Assembly (NCBI RefSeq): GCF_965638725.1
Contig: NC_134949.1
Span: 55,208,151-55,272,150 of the forward strand
Source of the DNA: Aptenodytes patagonicus
Lineage: Eukaryota > Chordata > Aves > Sphenisciformes > Spheniscidae
Length of the DNA stretch: 64,000 nucleotides
Direction: 5' to 3'
The notes under the pieces: model-generated
Seen by the model: only the letters and a program-made list of their open reading frames with translations
The model's database searches: none
What the model was told of the DNA's origin: nothing
Translations under genes and position numbers: made by a program
Part shown: one piece after another, positions 50,906 through 63,449 of the stretch
How positions within the stretch are numbered: the first letter of the stretch is position 1
Layout of the letters: every line of letters starts with the position of its first letter

Positions 50906-53900
50906 GTCAGTACCTTGAAGAGGTACAAGGAAGAGACCCCGGAAACTAGCTTGAGACAACTAGAGGAGTTAATGCAGGGATAATTCCACCTCCACAAGTA
51001 GGCCCCAGTGGATAAGGGAAACTTCCCTGCAGATGCATGAATCAAAATGATCAGAAAACCCACTCTAATTCTGTAATACTGAGCAAACTCTTAGGAAGGG
51101 CAACACTACATCTCACAAACCTTGAATCCTTGTCCTTTTTGTGTCTTCCTCTCATGACATCAACATTTGTTTCTTATAAAGAAGAACAAAAGCTTTGGTC
51201 CCTCAGAGTGTGACTCAGATGCCTGTAATGCCCATGCTTGTTTGCCAGAAATGAACAAGTACACTGCTGGTTCAATTAAATGAATATGAAGCACTTTTGT
51301 GTCAGTTTCTCTCTGCACACCTGCATATGACCACATTCCTGCCGCCGGCTCACCCTGCTCGATTCCATGCTCCAGGCACTGGAGCCAGGGAATCGATAGG
51401 AGCGGCTGGACGTGTTCAAAAGGGGAGAATGAAAAGTGAGGTCATCAGCCCCATGCGACACAGCTGGCATTTGTGTATGAGTGTATGCATTTATGCCTGT
51501 GTGAGTGCATACCCTGGTGTGCAAATTAGCCCATGTACACTGTGGATGCTGATCTCTGACATGCAAACACTGAGATGCATGTGTGAGGACGTAAGTGTGT
51601 TTTTGGAGCGTGAACTCCATAGTGAACACGCTATGCAAAGGCAGGCACGACACCAAATTTTTCTTAGTAATCCAGCATATCACCAGCTAACCCTACCAGA
51701 TCAGTTATGACTTCACCATACTTCTGAGATGGCTGGTTTTATCATCACAGAGAAAATTATATAACTTATATAGTTCTCCTACCTCCTCCTCAGTTTTCTA
51801 GTAGTGCAGCTTTGTCCACATGTCCATACACAGGGAACAACATAGGAAAAACAACAGCTCTGAATGGACTAATCTGACTGGCGGGAGGATCTGAATTTTA
51901 TAGCTTAGAGCTTCACGAGGGCTGGTTTGTTCTGCTCAGCACAGCCCTGCACTGCAATCACAGCCACTGTTTCAGGAACCGGGACAAATCGGAAACATTT
52001 GCTTCCATTCTCAGCCACAGAGGCAAAAAAAATCCTGCTTCTCTTCTGTTTTTCCCTAGATCAACTCTTCACTCAAGGTCAGGATTTGGGTTGTTGCACA
52101 GTGCTGCTGTGCAAGTGTGACTGAGCCCAAGGTACCACGCTCTCCTGGCCAGGTCTCAGCCACTTCCCTCTCCGGGTTTGTTTGCTAGGAATGCAAAAGG
52201 AGGCTCAGGCAGTGAGTGGGGCCCACAGGCTGGAAGATCTGTAATCCTACACAAGACAGAGGAGCTGTATGACTTTGCTCCAAAACCCATCCAGTGCTCT
52301 TGGACATCTTCTAAACCAGGTGGTCCTGTGAATCTAAGTCTGCGCCCTCACTCCTCACCCACGCTTGATCTAGCAGCTAGCAGGCAGGGCAGGAGGTGGT
52401 TGGATCCTCCTCACCCAGCTCTGGGCATGCCTTCCTGTCTCCTCCCATGCAGTCAGCACTGGATCTTATGTGATACCCTGGGGAGCCAGCTTTGGGAGCT
52501 CTGTTGGTAGCAATCTACCATATTTGGGGGCAAGATTCATTTCCTACTCCTTTTGCTCCCTGGAACAGCTCACTGCTGGGTCAGATGAGCACCAGAGCTG
52601 GTACCAAGAAGGCACGTGAAGCAAGCGACCTGGGCTGGGACAGGGGCGCACCTACTCCAGTATTGGCTTAGTTCCAATATTGTGACTCCCTGAGAGTCAC
52701 AAGCAACATTTGGGGGAAGTGACTTTGGTAAGCAGCTTTTTTACTAGTAGTTATGTTATTTACCCTTCAAATGAGTAGATGTGTTGGTTGAACCCTTCCT
52801 TTGGTAGCTGGGGTGGCAGCGGGGGGAAGGGTACGTGTGTGATGTCATGATTAGCCAGGGCTGGCAGTTATGAAGCCTGGCCTCCTGATGCCATTTTCAC
52901 TCGCCTTTTATTGAAAGTGCTGCAGGGAGGAATGAGTCAATGGTGAACCAGGAATGCAAACATAATTTTAACACAAAGTCCCATAGTATGTTTTGAAAGC
53001 AAAATAAAAGGTGTCTGTGACAAAGGAGTCTGAGTATAGTCAGGGAGTCAGGATATCCCAATAGCCCCTCTCTGGGCATCCCAGTGGGTAGACAGGACCA
53101 TTTACCATTAACTGTGACCTACTATACACACTGTCCATCTTGTCTTCTTATATATCCCTTGTGAAACAGTTGGCATTATACCTGCACTAAAATTCATCTG
53201 CTGTGGATGCTCCCACCCTGAACCCCTTAAGGAAGACTGAGCTTGTAACATGCAGTAGGGCTAGCAACATATTTGGTCAAAAGCCAAGTCTAAAAGCCCT
53301 GGAGTGAAAATTTCTAAATCCAGTATAATCTGCAGTGTCCTATGCTGAAAAGCACAAAAAGGGAATCACCATTTAGAAGTGAGTGCTTCCCAGCAGCAGT
53401 TTAGGACGGGAGGGAACTTTTATTCAAATACATCTACTGACAAAAGGGATTTAGCCAAACTTGAATTTCACCAGAATAGAATTGCTCCACCCTGCTCCCC
53501 ACCAAAACAGCACCTACTGTATTATATGGGCAATGAGTTCAACAAAGAATCACAAGCCGTGACTTCCCGTCACATGCCTGACTCTATTTCCTGAGGCATC
53601 CCAGTGACCCTTATACGGGTTCATGTCTAAGTACTGGCCAGGCTTAACCTTCAGCACTAACGATATATAGCGAGCTCATGGCTCAGACTGCTGTAATTTT
53701 TGAAACATATGATCAGAACTAGCATCTACATTGGATGTTTCTTGGTTTTTTGTTTCAGGTTTTTTTATTTATTTTAAAATCATTGCTCCTGAGCACAGCG
53801 GGATGCAGCAGTTTCATTTCCAGTGCTGCCCAGTGAATTGTTTCAGGTTTCCTCTCCTTTCCCTGTCACGCAGAGAGTTTGTTCGGATTTCCTCTCACTT

Positions 53901-55219
53901 TCCTCATTGTTCTGGGAGCAGAGGAAATGGCACGCTTGGAATCCAGTGACAGATGCTCAGGTACGTCAGCATTTCCACTGCGAGCACACCCAGCCGGGCT
54001 TCCCAACCAGCAAGAGAGAGGGAGGTCTGCTCAAAAACGCAGTCACGAGTTCCGTTTTGCAGTTGGCTCTGCTGTCCTTTCGAAGACTGAGCTCTTTGAT
54101 ACGTTAGCATCCTTTTCCTTAAAACAAAGCATGTTCACCTAGCTGAAAGGTTGCCCTGCTGCAATCAGCATTGGGACTACAGATCAGAGAAGCCACACCC
54201 AGACCAGATGGAAACCAATGAGCTTAGGAACTACCATCATGACTTGATATTTTGATGCTGCTGTCCGTTGAAGGGCACTAAATCCATCACCATTTTCACC
54301 TCTCACTGCGCACTTGCAGGCTCCCTGCCTGAGTCACAACAGCAGCAATCAAGAGAGCTGGGGGAGCGTTTGCATCTATTCCCATCCCCTATTCTCTCAT
54401 TTCATGCTGTGAGTTGCCACAGTACAGTTTATTTTATGTATTTCTGGCACTTTAAAGGTGCACACTGGCAGTTACCGTAAACAGGAAAACAAGGTGGAAC
54501 AATGACGGTTCTTGACTTTTCTTTTTTTCCTTTCACTAGTACTTCAAAATGTTTCATAGCACCACTTCTGAAGAAGTTAATTTGCCCCTTTTTATGTATT
54601 ATATATGTAAGTTTATATATATTCTTCTATTTTTGTGCCTGGCTAACTCATTTTGTCTTGTTCTTTTGCAGCTGTAGAATTTATGAATACGGAACACCAT
54701 CACGCACAACTGCCTAAGCAATGCAAATGCAGAGCTGCAGGCCAGAGGCTCAGCTATTTGCGGGTAATGCCAAGCAGGCAGGTTTTCACACAGCCAGTTC
54801 AGCGTGCTCTTACCCCAATACAGGTGGCTATAGCCTCATAACTCCCCCTTCCCTGGAGACCTCTCTGGAGTTGAGTGAAAACCCACCCACAGCTTCTAAT
54901 TCAGCAAAGCATAGCACTCGTCACATGAATCGACCCCCTTTGCAGAAGCATAAGCCCAATTAAGTTTAAAGAAACCAAGTCTTAAACACATTTAGAAGAG
55001 AGGCCTCCGCAAGTGTGCTGCTTAATGACCTTGTGCAGAGTCAGGATGTTTCCGCAGACATGGCAACTCGGCCGACGTCGGCTCCTTTCCATCGGGAGAG
55101 GAGAAAATGACTGCATTCGGTACCCCCGGCATTACACCCACTTCCCAGAGGGCTGCACTCTGAGGAGCTCCGGATGCAGAAGACGCCTCCTGACCTCAAA
55201 AAACCGAGACCGCCTGTAC
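50906..55219. other. Intergenic DNA between APOLD1 and DDX47
   Basis: No gene recognised. Contains short GT-rich stretches (~51470-51620) and is otherwise ordinary. Human MIR613 lies between these genes; I could not identify a counterpart. Confidence 0.45.
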
Positions 55220-55386
55220 CTCACACGGCAGCACTACCGCCGCCGCAGTGCTTTCGCGGCGCGGCGCGGCCTGCCCGCCCGGAGCGCCGACCCGGCTCCA
55301 GCCGCCGACAGCGGCGGCGAAAGCGACCTGCTCCGACGGGTAAGAGCGGCCGCGCGTGGCCCCTCGAGCCCCGCCCCACCCGCTCC

Positions 55387-55491
55387 GATTGGCTCTGTCC
55401 TGCGAACTACAAATCCCGTAACAACCCGGAAGGAGACTACAACTCCCAGAGTGCTCTGCGCCGCGTTAGGCGGGGACGATCCAAAATGGCG
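55387..55491 (+). promoter_or_regulatory. DDX47: DDX47 core promoter: CCAAT, tandem ZNF143-type, ETS, YY1 words
   Basis: GATTGG (inverted CCAAT) at ~55387. ACTACAAATCCCG at 55406-55418 and ACTACAACTCCCAGAGTGC at 55436-55454 both match the ZNF143/SBS motif (ACTACAATTCCC), the second nearly in full. CCGGAAGG (ETS) lies between them at ~55427. AAAATGGCGGC over the start codon (55483-55493) is a YY1 word. This combination is typical of ribosome-biogenesis gene promoters. Confidence 0.8.
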
Positions 55492-55581
55492 GCAGGGGAC
55501 GGGGAAGGGCAGGCTGTGGAGCCGGAGGCAGTGGTGGAGCCGGAGGCGGCGGTAGAAGAGCCGCGAAGCTTCAAGGACCTG
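55486..55581 (+). CDS. DDX47: DDX47 coding exon 1
   Basis: Residues 1-32, MAAGDGEGQ to FKDL. An acidic leader with two VEPEA copies. The donor is CTG/GTGAGG, phase 0. The ATG lies in a YY1-type AAAATGGCGGC context with a good Kozak sequence. Confidence 0.93.
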
Positions 55582-58500
55582 GTGAGGCCGGGCTGGAGCT
55601 GCTTCTGCCCCCGCTGCTCCCTCCCCCATCCCGAGGAGCACCCTTCTGCCCCTACCCCGCATATCAGGCCCGTGGGGGGGCGGGGAAGAGCGCTCCTCGG
55701 AGAGCCCCGCGTACCAGGCCGTGCCCCACGCCGCCCCGCTGTGCTTGCTCCGTCGTGGAGCAGGCCCCGGGCTGCAGGTCTCCGCGGGTTGGAGGCGGCC
55801 TCAGGCCCGGCGGAGCCGCCGGTGCACGGAGGGCAGACACGTGCGCCGCCGTCGCTCGGCGCGGGCGTGGTGCTGTGCCCGGGCGGGAGGTCTGGGGTGT
55901 TTAGGCCTCTGCTCCGGTGGGGGTGGCGTTTGCGCTCCGGTCTGTGCTCCTCAGCCGGCTGTCAGTGTTTTCAGTTGTGTTAATTTGCCCAGGTATTTTC
56001 CTTTTTGCATGCTCATGGGATACCCCTAGAGGGGACGAAAGACAGCTGGGTGTGTGTGGAAAGCTGCTTGTGTAAACTAGAAAAAAAAAAAAAAGATTGG
56101 TTTCTTACTGATGGCAGTCACCTCTAACAATTTTGAACAAATCTATCAAGTTACTGATGGAGGTGGGGTCACTGTGAGCAGCCTGCCCTTTCATGTAGTT
56201 GCACTGAGGGCCTGATGGGGTTGTCTTTGCTAGAGACAAGCTTCACTCTGTTGCAGTGTATATTTAACTTAAGTCTATGATTTAATTTAGGTCTCCTTGG
56301 TGATGTCTGTTTCCCTTTTCTCTTTTCACTAATGTTCAGGGAGTGACAGATGTCCTGTGTGAAGCTTGTGACCAGTTAGGATGGAAGATGCCAACAAAGA
56401 TCCAAGTTGAGGCTATTCCAGTAGCTCTCCAAGGTGAGCAGTGTGCTTCTCTGATCCTGAATCTGGGGATGCTCCAGGACCTCTATGTGAATGAATTTTG
56501 CTGAGTGAGAAGTGGCAGGGATGAGAGTGTTCTTGCTGCTTCATTGAAGATCTCTGTCTAGAAGTAGTTTCTGTGTTTATTCTTGTGTCTTTCCCAGGTG
56601 GAGCTTGGAATGCTAATTTCTCCTATAACGCTGCCTGTAATTGCAAACGTTCAAATGGGTACATGCATGGGTTCTTGAGTGTTCACTGCTGTTGTGTAGT
56701 TCTGACGCTCCACATTAAATAGAATTGTTGTCAATCATTTGAGCTGCTAGTCTGCATTGACCATTTTCTTTCTGAAATACTCAAGGATACACAGGAAACT
56801 TCTTGATAGATTTAGGACTGTGCCTCTTCTGGTAGAGACCTTCAATGTGTGTCTGAAGTTGGAGATGCCTTGACTGATTACATAGCTTGTATAATCGGCT
56901 TTGCTGTGAGCAGGCAATTCTTTGAAATTAGATTTCTGGAGTGAGTAACAACCGAACCACAGTGACTTTCTGTAAACATCCTGGAATTACAGGAAAATAA
57001 ATAACTGAATTCAGCAAATGTTTCTGCCTCTAGAATGTTTGTTGTTTTTTTAAAAAAAACCCACAAACACTGTGAAGCAGGAATAGAACAATGTAGTACC
57101 AGAATGGGAATAAACTTTCAGTGTCTACTCTGTTCTAGTAATTAACTGTTGTCAGCCTCTTCTACTCCACATAAAAGATTCTCTTAAAACCCAAAACAAA
57201 GAAAAGAAAAGTAAGATTGCATTCCTGAGAAGTTGTTTCCAGTTTAAGGCCTGTTGGCAGCATGTTCTTCTCAGCTGTAGGAGTTTAGGAGGTCAGAATG
57301 GATCCTACTGATGAGTTCTACCCTGTTGCCTGCATTGTTTTTGGGCAAAGGACTTGCTGTCCTAATCCTTCCTGCTGCAAACTGGTTTAGATTACTCTCT
57401 TAATCAATGGCACAAAGTAGATTGTGGCTTGTAAAATGTGAGTTTGGTAGTGCTGTTGTCTTGTAGCTGGTATGACCTAAGTCTCAAACACTGGAGTCTA
57501 TTTCCTTGTAAGCCAGTAAACAGACAACAGTTGGTCTAGAATACTTAGCCAGATAGAAGCAATAGGCTGTAAATTGACTGACAGGTTTGAGAAATAATAA
57601 AGTAAAGCTTTTTTTGAACCTAAAGTTTGTATGAAAACCTGTATATTGGTAGAAGTTTAACTAGAGAATGAAAGGCATTGAGACTGTAATTTATTGTACA
57701 AATGAAGTCACACTCTAAAAACGCTGCAGAGATGTTCTGAAATTCTTTGTTTTGGCTCTTTGTTCTCCTTTACCCTTTGTGTGTCTCCTCTTTCCGCCCC
57801 CCCCCCCCCCCCCCCCTTAGGGAATTATTGTGCTTTATTGTACAGTGCTTTGAAGGCTTCTTTCTCTAGTCTAGATTTGTAACAGTTTTTGCCCTCCTTG
57901 CTGCTCCTTGTAGGCAGAGATATCATTGGACTGGCAGAAACTGGCTCTGGAAAAACAGGAGCCTTTGCTTTACCAATTCTTCAAGCACTACTGGAAACAC
58001 CTCAGCGATTATTTGCTCTTGTCCTCACACCGACAAGGGAGCTGGCCTTCCAAATCTCAGAGCAGTTTGAAGCTCTTGGATCCTCCATCGGTGTCCACAG
58101 TAGTAAGTAGCTTTGTGATATTGGAGCAGTTTTCCTGAAGACTGAAGTTTGTCAGCTCTAGATTGCAAAGGGAAAAGTAGAGAGTATTTGTATGGAGGGT
58201 TGAACAAAAGGTGAGAAAAGCTTGTGATGCTGGAAGACAGAGATCTGGTATCAGGTCTGGGAAAGAAAGACTGTATGGTCTTTCCTCATGGAGTGGTCTG
58301 CAGCTCTTCTGCATTTTATGTCCAAACAGTTAAAGATGGAAGTAGGAGAGAATCTTAATAGTAAATTTGTGTCAAGTGAAATTGCATAGAGCTCCACTCT
58401 ATAGTGTGATGTAGTTTAATCTTTCCTTCAGACTGTCTGTATTGGTTCTTTACATATTCTCTACAAACATAAAAGCTTTGTGGGTATTTTTAGAATTCCT

Positions 58501-61500
58501 AGATTTTTGCAGCTGAGTTAAGCTGCAAGGAATAGATTCTGCCTGTAGCTCTTCAACTGTGAAAATAAAATACTCAGGGCCAGTAAGGACTTAATTGTGT
58601 GGCTTAAGAGGCCTGGGAAAGTCAGGTGTGCTAAAATAAAGTGAATTCTCATAAAGATAAGTAGCCTTTCATTTGTACAGAGTTGTTCTGGATGGCAGGG
58701 AGTAGGAGGAAACGCTATGGTGCCGGGGGCTAGCTGGTGCTACACTGAGAGATTCACTATATTCTATTTGTCCTGCAGCGGTTATTGTGGGTGGAATTGA
58801 CACGATGTCTCAAGCTCTGGCCTTAGCCAAGAAACCACATGTTATAATTGGTAAGTTAACGTGCTGGGGGTACGAGATATGAATATTATTGAACCGCAGT
58901 TGTCCAAAGAAAGAGTGCCAAAAGGTTTTGTGCATTTGAAGGAGAAGTGAGAGAGTACATAATTTATTTTTGTCCTGAGATCTGAGTACTGGCTTATTAA
59001 TGTTTCTAGAGTATACACCAGTAGCCTTGCTGCTACAAGCTCATTCCAAAGCATTCCTGCTAGACTGCCTTTGGCTTGGTTTTTCATTCTCAAGTATGCA
59101 AAATGCTGGTCTCATCCCTCTCAGTACAATTTGCCTACAGTCTGTTTTGTTTTGCTTTTTTTTTTCTAGGGGGAGGGGTGGAAGGAGGGCATTCTGCAGA
59201 GAGTCTGGCTCCATTAGTCTTATTTCAAAACACTTTGAAGATATTCTTCGAAAGAGTCCTTCCCATAAAGCAATCTGCCTTTACGTCTCTTGGGCAAAAA
59301 GTCCCATTTCTGTACGGATGACTCTCTTGCTTCCTTGGATCTCTTCCTTTGCTTTAATTCTAAATGTGCTCTCGTGATTTTGTTGGTAGCAACCCCTGGC
59401 CGTCTAGTTGATCATCTGGAGAACACAAAGGGCTTCAACTTACGAGCTCTGAAGTTCCTAGTGATGGATGAGGCTGACCGGATCCTTAACATGGATTTTG
59501 AGACAGAGGTAGGAATCTGCCAAAAGAAGAGTTTAGAACACCAGATGAGTCCCTCTAAAATTGCTTTGTACAGTCATGTAGTAAACACTGATCTGTTCTG
59601 TAGAAATTAATAGCAAATTGTAACTAAGATCTTATAATTGCACAAAAGTCTACAGTGAGAGCAGAACTTAGTATACTGAGTTCTGCAGAGCACTAGCAAG
59701 ACAGTAGGAGGCATTTTGTCTCTGAAATCTACTGGTTTCTCTGGAGCGCCTCACATTGACACAGTTCCTGTAGAACACAATCACATGCATGTTCCTGCAG
59801 GAATATTGCCTGGTATTTGCACTGCTATTGGATTTCTGGAGTTCACACTGCCTAATTGTCAACAAGCCATCAGCCTACACATTCCCTTTAGAAGAGGGGA
59901 AATTTATTCCTACTGTGAGTCTTAAGTTGCACACATGCATTACTCTTCATTTGGATGATCATTATATTTGGAGGAGGCTTATGTCTTGATTGCTGTTGTA
60001 TTCAGCATTTCCGTTTCCTTTACATTTTTACAGGTAGATAAGATATTAAAAGTGATTCCTCGAGACAGGAAGACATTCCTGTTTTCTGCTACCATGACCA
60101 AGAAGGTGAGAGCAGAGTACTCTGCATTAGTTCTTCCATCAGGCTATACTGTTGACTAGACTGTGCGATACAGGTTTCTGACAAGATCTCCGTCCATCTC
60201 GTACTAACTTACATTGATATTCCCAGGTTCAAAAACTCCAGCGTGCTGCTCTGAAGAATCCTGTTAAATGTGCTGTTTCTTCCAAGTATCAGACAGTTGA
60301 AACTCTACAGCAGTACTACATTTTCATCCCATCCAAATTCAAGGTAATGCCACTTCTGTTTCTTCCCTCTTCCGATTGTGTCTTGTCTTCTTGTTTCCAC
60401 ATCTGCCAAATATCTTGTCATCTTCTCTGGCTTATACCTACTCCTTAATGTGGCTTATGTGATTATCTTTTTTTTCTTTCTCTTCTCTGTTTCTTTACAG
60501 GACAGCTACTTGGTTTATATCTTGAATGAACTAGCTGGAAACTCTTTCATGATATTCTGTAGTACGTGTAACAATACTCAGAGGACTGCTCTACTGCTCC
60601 GCAACCTGGGGTTCACTGCCATTCCTCTCCATGGGCAGATGAGTCAGGTATGGGCATACCCCACAGAATGGAGTAGACAGGAGACTTGTCGCTTGGGAAA
60701 TGGGCTGCACCATACTGAGTCACAATTACCTTGCAGAAGGAGTATTCCACAGCTAGTGGACTGGACTGATCCCTAGAAAGTTAACTCATGTGAATGCTGC
60801 CACTGATTCTGTAATAGTTCAAAAAGAAATTAGAGAAGTGAGATTTTTGAGTAGTTTCTCCCCCGGTTCTTCTGTACCAGTATTTCAACAAGAGCATATT
60901 AACCAGAATGAGCGTTATCCTCTCATTCCCTTTTTGTCCTCCTCTCTTCCAGAATAAACGCTTGGGCTCTCTAAACAAGTTCAAGGCAAAGGCACGTTCT
61001 ATTCTGCTGGCTACTGATGTTGCAAGCAGAGGTCTGGACATCCCACATGTAGATGTGGTAATAAACTTTGATATTCCTACGCACTCTAAGGTAAGCTAGT
61101 CTATGTGCTAGCTGAGAGCTTCTGGTCACCGGGAGGCATAGTGAAGCTAGACAAAGGAACAAAGACACCTTTTCTCTGTTCTGCTGACTGGAAGTCTAGT
61201 TCACACTTCTGTAGATTAGAAGATGTAGTTCAGCCTCTGCAATTGAGTTGGTATCTCAGTTTGGTTGGGTGGCCTCATCTGGATTGTAGAACTGATCCCA
61301 TAAGTGAAGAGAGGAAACGAGGGATGTTCTGTGTCTTTGTATTTCTGCTCAGAGTATGTGTTTTGCCATATTACATTAAAGGGCTTCTAGACTTTGAAAA
61401 TAGTTTTAACATATTACTAGTTTCAGGTAGTCATCTCTGTTCCTGTCATCCAGGTCTGCCTTCACATTTTAAACTGTGTTTTTTTTTAAAAAAAAAAAAA

Positions 61501-63449
61501 AGTAAAAATTCTCCCATTATGTTCAATGAGGATTTAATCAAGAAAGATGTCTTTAATATGTTTCACCTTCACATCACAAAAGTACAGCAAACTGAAAAAA
61601 AGTGCGTTACTAACTTTCTACCTTACAGAAAGTATAGTATTATCTTAGGGGTCTGACTTTGTTTCCCAGCCTAGTTTCAGAAAGCATACCATTAACATGC
61701 ATTTCAGGAATTGCTGTTGTTCCTTATAATGATCAAAGATTCTACACATTGCAAACAGAAGTAAGTATGGTGGTTCTTTTGAAGACGCTGCTTTTGACAT
61801 TGTTAAAGGACAAAAGTTAAAAAAAATAATGGTGGGGGCAGCAGCTTGAATGACGTCATTAGAGTTTTTGTGTCCCTCCCTCTCGTCTAACCATGTCACA
61901 GAACACATCCTTTCTCATGATGCTTCCTTTCTCCACAGATCCTACATGGAGAAGGGAATATTGTAATTTCCATAATGCAGTACAAAACCTGGAAAACAGC
62001 CTAGAACCATATAAACAGAAGACGCTCAATAGATCAGACGCTTCCAAATTGTTTTCATTCATCCTTCCTTTCACTGTGCTTGCCAAATTTAAATCTACTT
62101 GCCAGAGAGTTTGCCTGAAAGACAGACTATGTAGAGTACTAGATCCCAAGACTGAAAATGCAGGCATTGGCTCACTTTAAATATTAGCTTTCCAAGGAAT
62201 TGGTAGTTCATTAGTAAAGTCATGTATCACAACTTTTGTCCTGCAATCTTGAATAGTTGGAGGTGGTCTTTTCCTTTAGAAAGAGAAGAACTCAAACATT
62301 AAAACCAAAGATATGCCTCCACAAGCCAGCATCTTCTCAAATCCTAATCCTGCACACGGTCCCAAGTATTTAATCCTGGCTGTATTTTCTCCCCTTTTTC
62401 TTTCCTAAAGAAAAATTATATGGGCTGATTTCCCATAACTTCTGTTCTGTGTTTGGTGCACATATCTTATTGCTTATCAAGAAAATTGTTTTCAGGATTA
62501 TATTCATCGTGTTGGGAGAACAGCTCGAGCTGGGAGATCTGGCAAATCTATCACTTTTGTCACACAGTAAGTGTTAAAATGTGGCAGACTTATTCTTCCC
62601 AGCTGTATTTCAGAGCAGAAGACATCTGACCTCATCCTGGGTGGGAGGAAAATACTACTTTTCATTTTGAGGTGCCAGTTGGATTTATTTAATTAAAGGG
62701 GAGAGAATTCAAAGCCCAGGGTGGGGAGGGAGAAAGGTCTGGGATAAATTCTAGAAGCAGGCATGTAATGAGCAGAACTAACTGTTTATAACTTGATTAT
62801 ATAATATACATACATTTTTATAATATATAATGCAGGTTAAGTAAGTGTGGTTTTTTTAAGTACTGAAGTATTTGTCTAAAAAAAGCCTTTGCCAAATACT
62901 TCTGAACAGAGATGAGCTGAATAAATCAGTGAAGCCATCCCGAACGATGGCATCATTCGAATGCAATTAAGAGTTGCTTATGAGACCATCAGCACAAGCT
63001 AACAATATCTGTGGGCTGGAGATAAGGGGTGATGTCTCTGGGTGGTGACAGCTGAAGCACTCTCAGGAGGGCTGATTCAACCTGGTGTCTTGTCTTTTCT
63101 CAGGTATGATGTAGAGCTGTTCCAGCGCATTGAACACCTGATTGGCAAGAAGCTGCCAGCATTCCCCATGCAAGAGGAAGAAGTTATGATGCTGACAGAG
63201 CGCGTGGCTGAGGCCCAGAGATTTGCTCGAATGGTGGGTGGTGGCTTTTTGTCCCTCTACTTGCTGTTGTAGTCTGAATTTCCTCGTGTGCCAGAACTCT
63301 TGGTCAATCTCTTGATTGCATTGCAGGAGCTGCGGGAGCAGGGAGAGAAGAAGCGATCTCGGAATGATAATGATGATGATACAGAAGAAGCTATTGGTGT
63401 CAGGAATAAGGTGGCAGGTGGGAAAAAGAAGAAAAGGAAAACCTTCTAG
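55486..63449 (+). CDS. DDX47: DEAD-box ATP-dependent RNA helicase DDX47 (12 exons)
   Basis: Coding exons: 55486-55581, 56340-56433, 57914-58102, 58779-58850, 59390-59508, 60034-60105, 60227-60343, 60501-60647, 60953-61090, 62496-62566, 63104-63233 and 63327-63449. They total 1368 bp, 455 residues plus stop, the same length as human DDX47 (yeast Rrp3 family). All junctions are GT-AG and in phase. The protein is an RNA helicase of nucleolar pre-rRNA processing for the small subunit. Its motifs are Q motif Gln54, motif I AETGSGKT 71-78, Ia PTRELA 103-108, TPGR 152-155, DEAD 177-180, SAT 208-210, IFCST 271-275, [10 protein letters not shown] 322-331 and HRVGR 352-356. The N-terminus (1-32) is acidic, with a VEPEA repeat. 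The C-terminus is basic ([10 protein letters not shown]). All catalytic residues are present and the gene looks intact. Confidence 0.97.
56340..56433 (+). CDS. DDX47: DDX47 coding exon 2
   Basis: Residues 33-63 plus one base. Carries the Q motif (GWKMPTKIQ) that senses ATP adenine. Acceptor TTCAG/G; donor CAAG/GTGAGC. Confidence 0.93.
57797..57816 (+). repeat. Run of 20 C bases in DDX47 intron 2
   Basis: An uninterrupted poly(C) tract, about 97 bp before exon 3. Confidence 0.95.
57914..58102 (+). CDS. DDX47: DDX47 coding exon 3
   Basis: Residues 64-126 plus one base. Carries motif I (Walker A, AETGSGKT) and motif Ia (PTRELA). A run of 20 C bases (57797-57816) precedes the acceptor CTTGTAG by about 97 bp. 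Confidence 0.93.
58779..58850 (+). CDS. DDX47: DDX47 coding exon 4
   Basis: Residues 127-150 plus one base: [24 protein letters not shown], with the GG motif of RecA domain 1. Confidence 0.92.
59390..59508 (+). CDS. DDX47: DDX47 coding exon 5
   Basis: Residues 151-190. Carries TPGR (motif Ib) and the DEAD box (VMDEADRIL), the Walker B site for ATP hydrolysis. Confidence 0.94.
60034..60105 (+). CDS. DDX47: DDX47 coding exon 6
   Basis: Residues 191-214. Carries motif III (FLFSATMT), which couples ATP hydrolysis to unwinding. Confidence 0.94.
60227..60343 (+). CDS. DDX47: DDX47 coding exon 7
   Basis: Residues 215-253, the linker and start of RecA domain 2 ([15 protein letters not shown] to IFIPSKFK). 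Confidence 0.93.
60501..60647 (+). CDS. DDX47: DDX47 coding exon 8
   Basis: Residues 254-302. Carries motif IV ([11 protein letters not shown]) and LHGQMSQ. Confidence 0.94.
60953..61090 (+). CDS. DDX47: DDX47 coding exon 9
   Basis: Residues 303-348. Carries motif V ([14 protein letters not shown]), which contacts RNA and ATP. Confidence 0.94.
62496..62566 (+). CDS. DDX47: DDX47 coding exon 10
   Basis: Residues 349-371 plus two bases. Carries motif VI ([13 protein letters not shown]) with the arginine finger. The donor is CA/GTAAGT, splitting the Gln codon. Confidence 0.93.
63104..63233 (+). CDS. DDX47: DDX47 coding exon 11
   Basis: Residues 372-415 ([21 protein letters not shown] to RFARM), the end of RecA domain 2. 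Confidence 0.93.
63327..63449 (+). CDS. DDX47: DDX47 coding exon 12 (last)
   Basis: Residues 416-455 and stop. A charged tail with an acidic DNDDDTEE run and a basic [10 protein letters not shown] end, a likely nuclear/nucleolar signal. Confidence 0.94.
   Translation, partial: ELREQGEKKRSRNDNDDDTEEAIGVRNKVAGGKKKKRKTF

Larger units (their letters stand above)
55220..55980. promoter_or_regulatory. DDX47: CpG island over the DDX47 promoter and exon 1
   Basis: Dense CpG and high GC from about 55220 to 55980, in contrast to AT-rich flanks, with no TATA box: a housekeeping-type promoter. Confidence 0.85.

Noticed and set aside
55013-55983. Arg/Pro-rich frames around the DDX47 promoter as separate genes
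   Set aside because: They arise from CpG-island composition and run through promoter elements, exon 1 and intron 1.
59000-59377. Frame in DDX47 intron 4 as an extra exon
   Set aside because: No homology, and exons 4 and 5 join in phase to give the conserved HVIIATPGR sequence without it.
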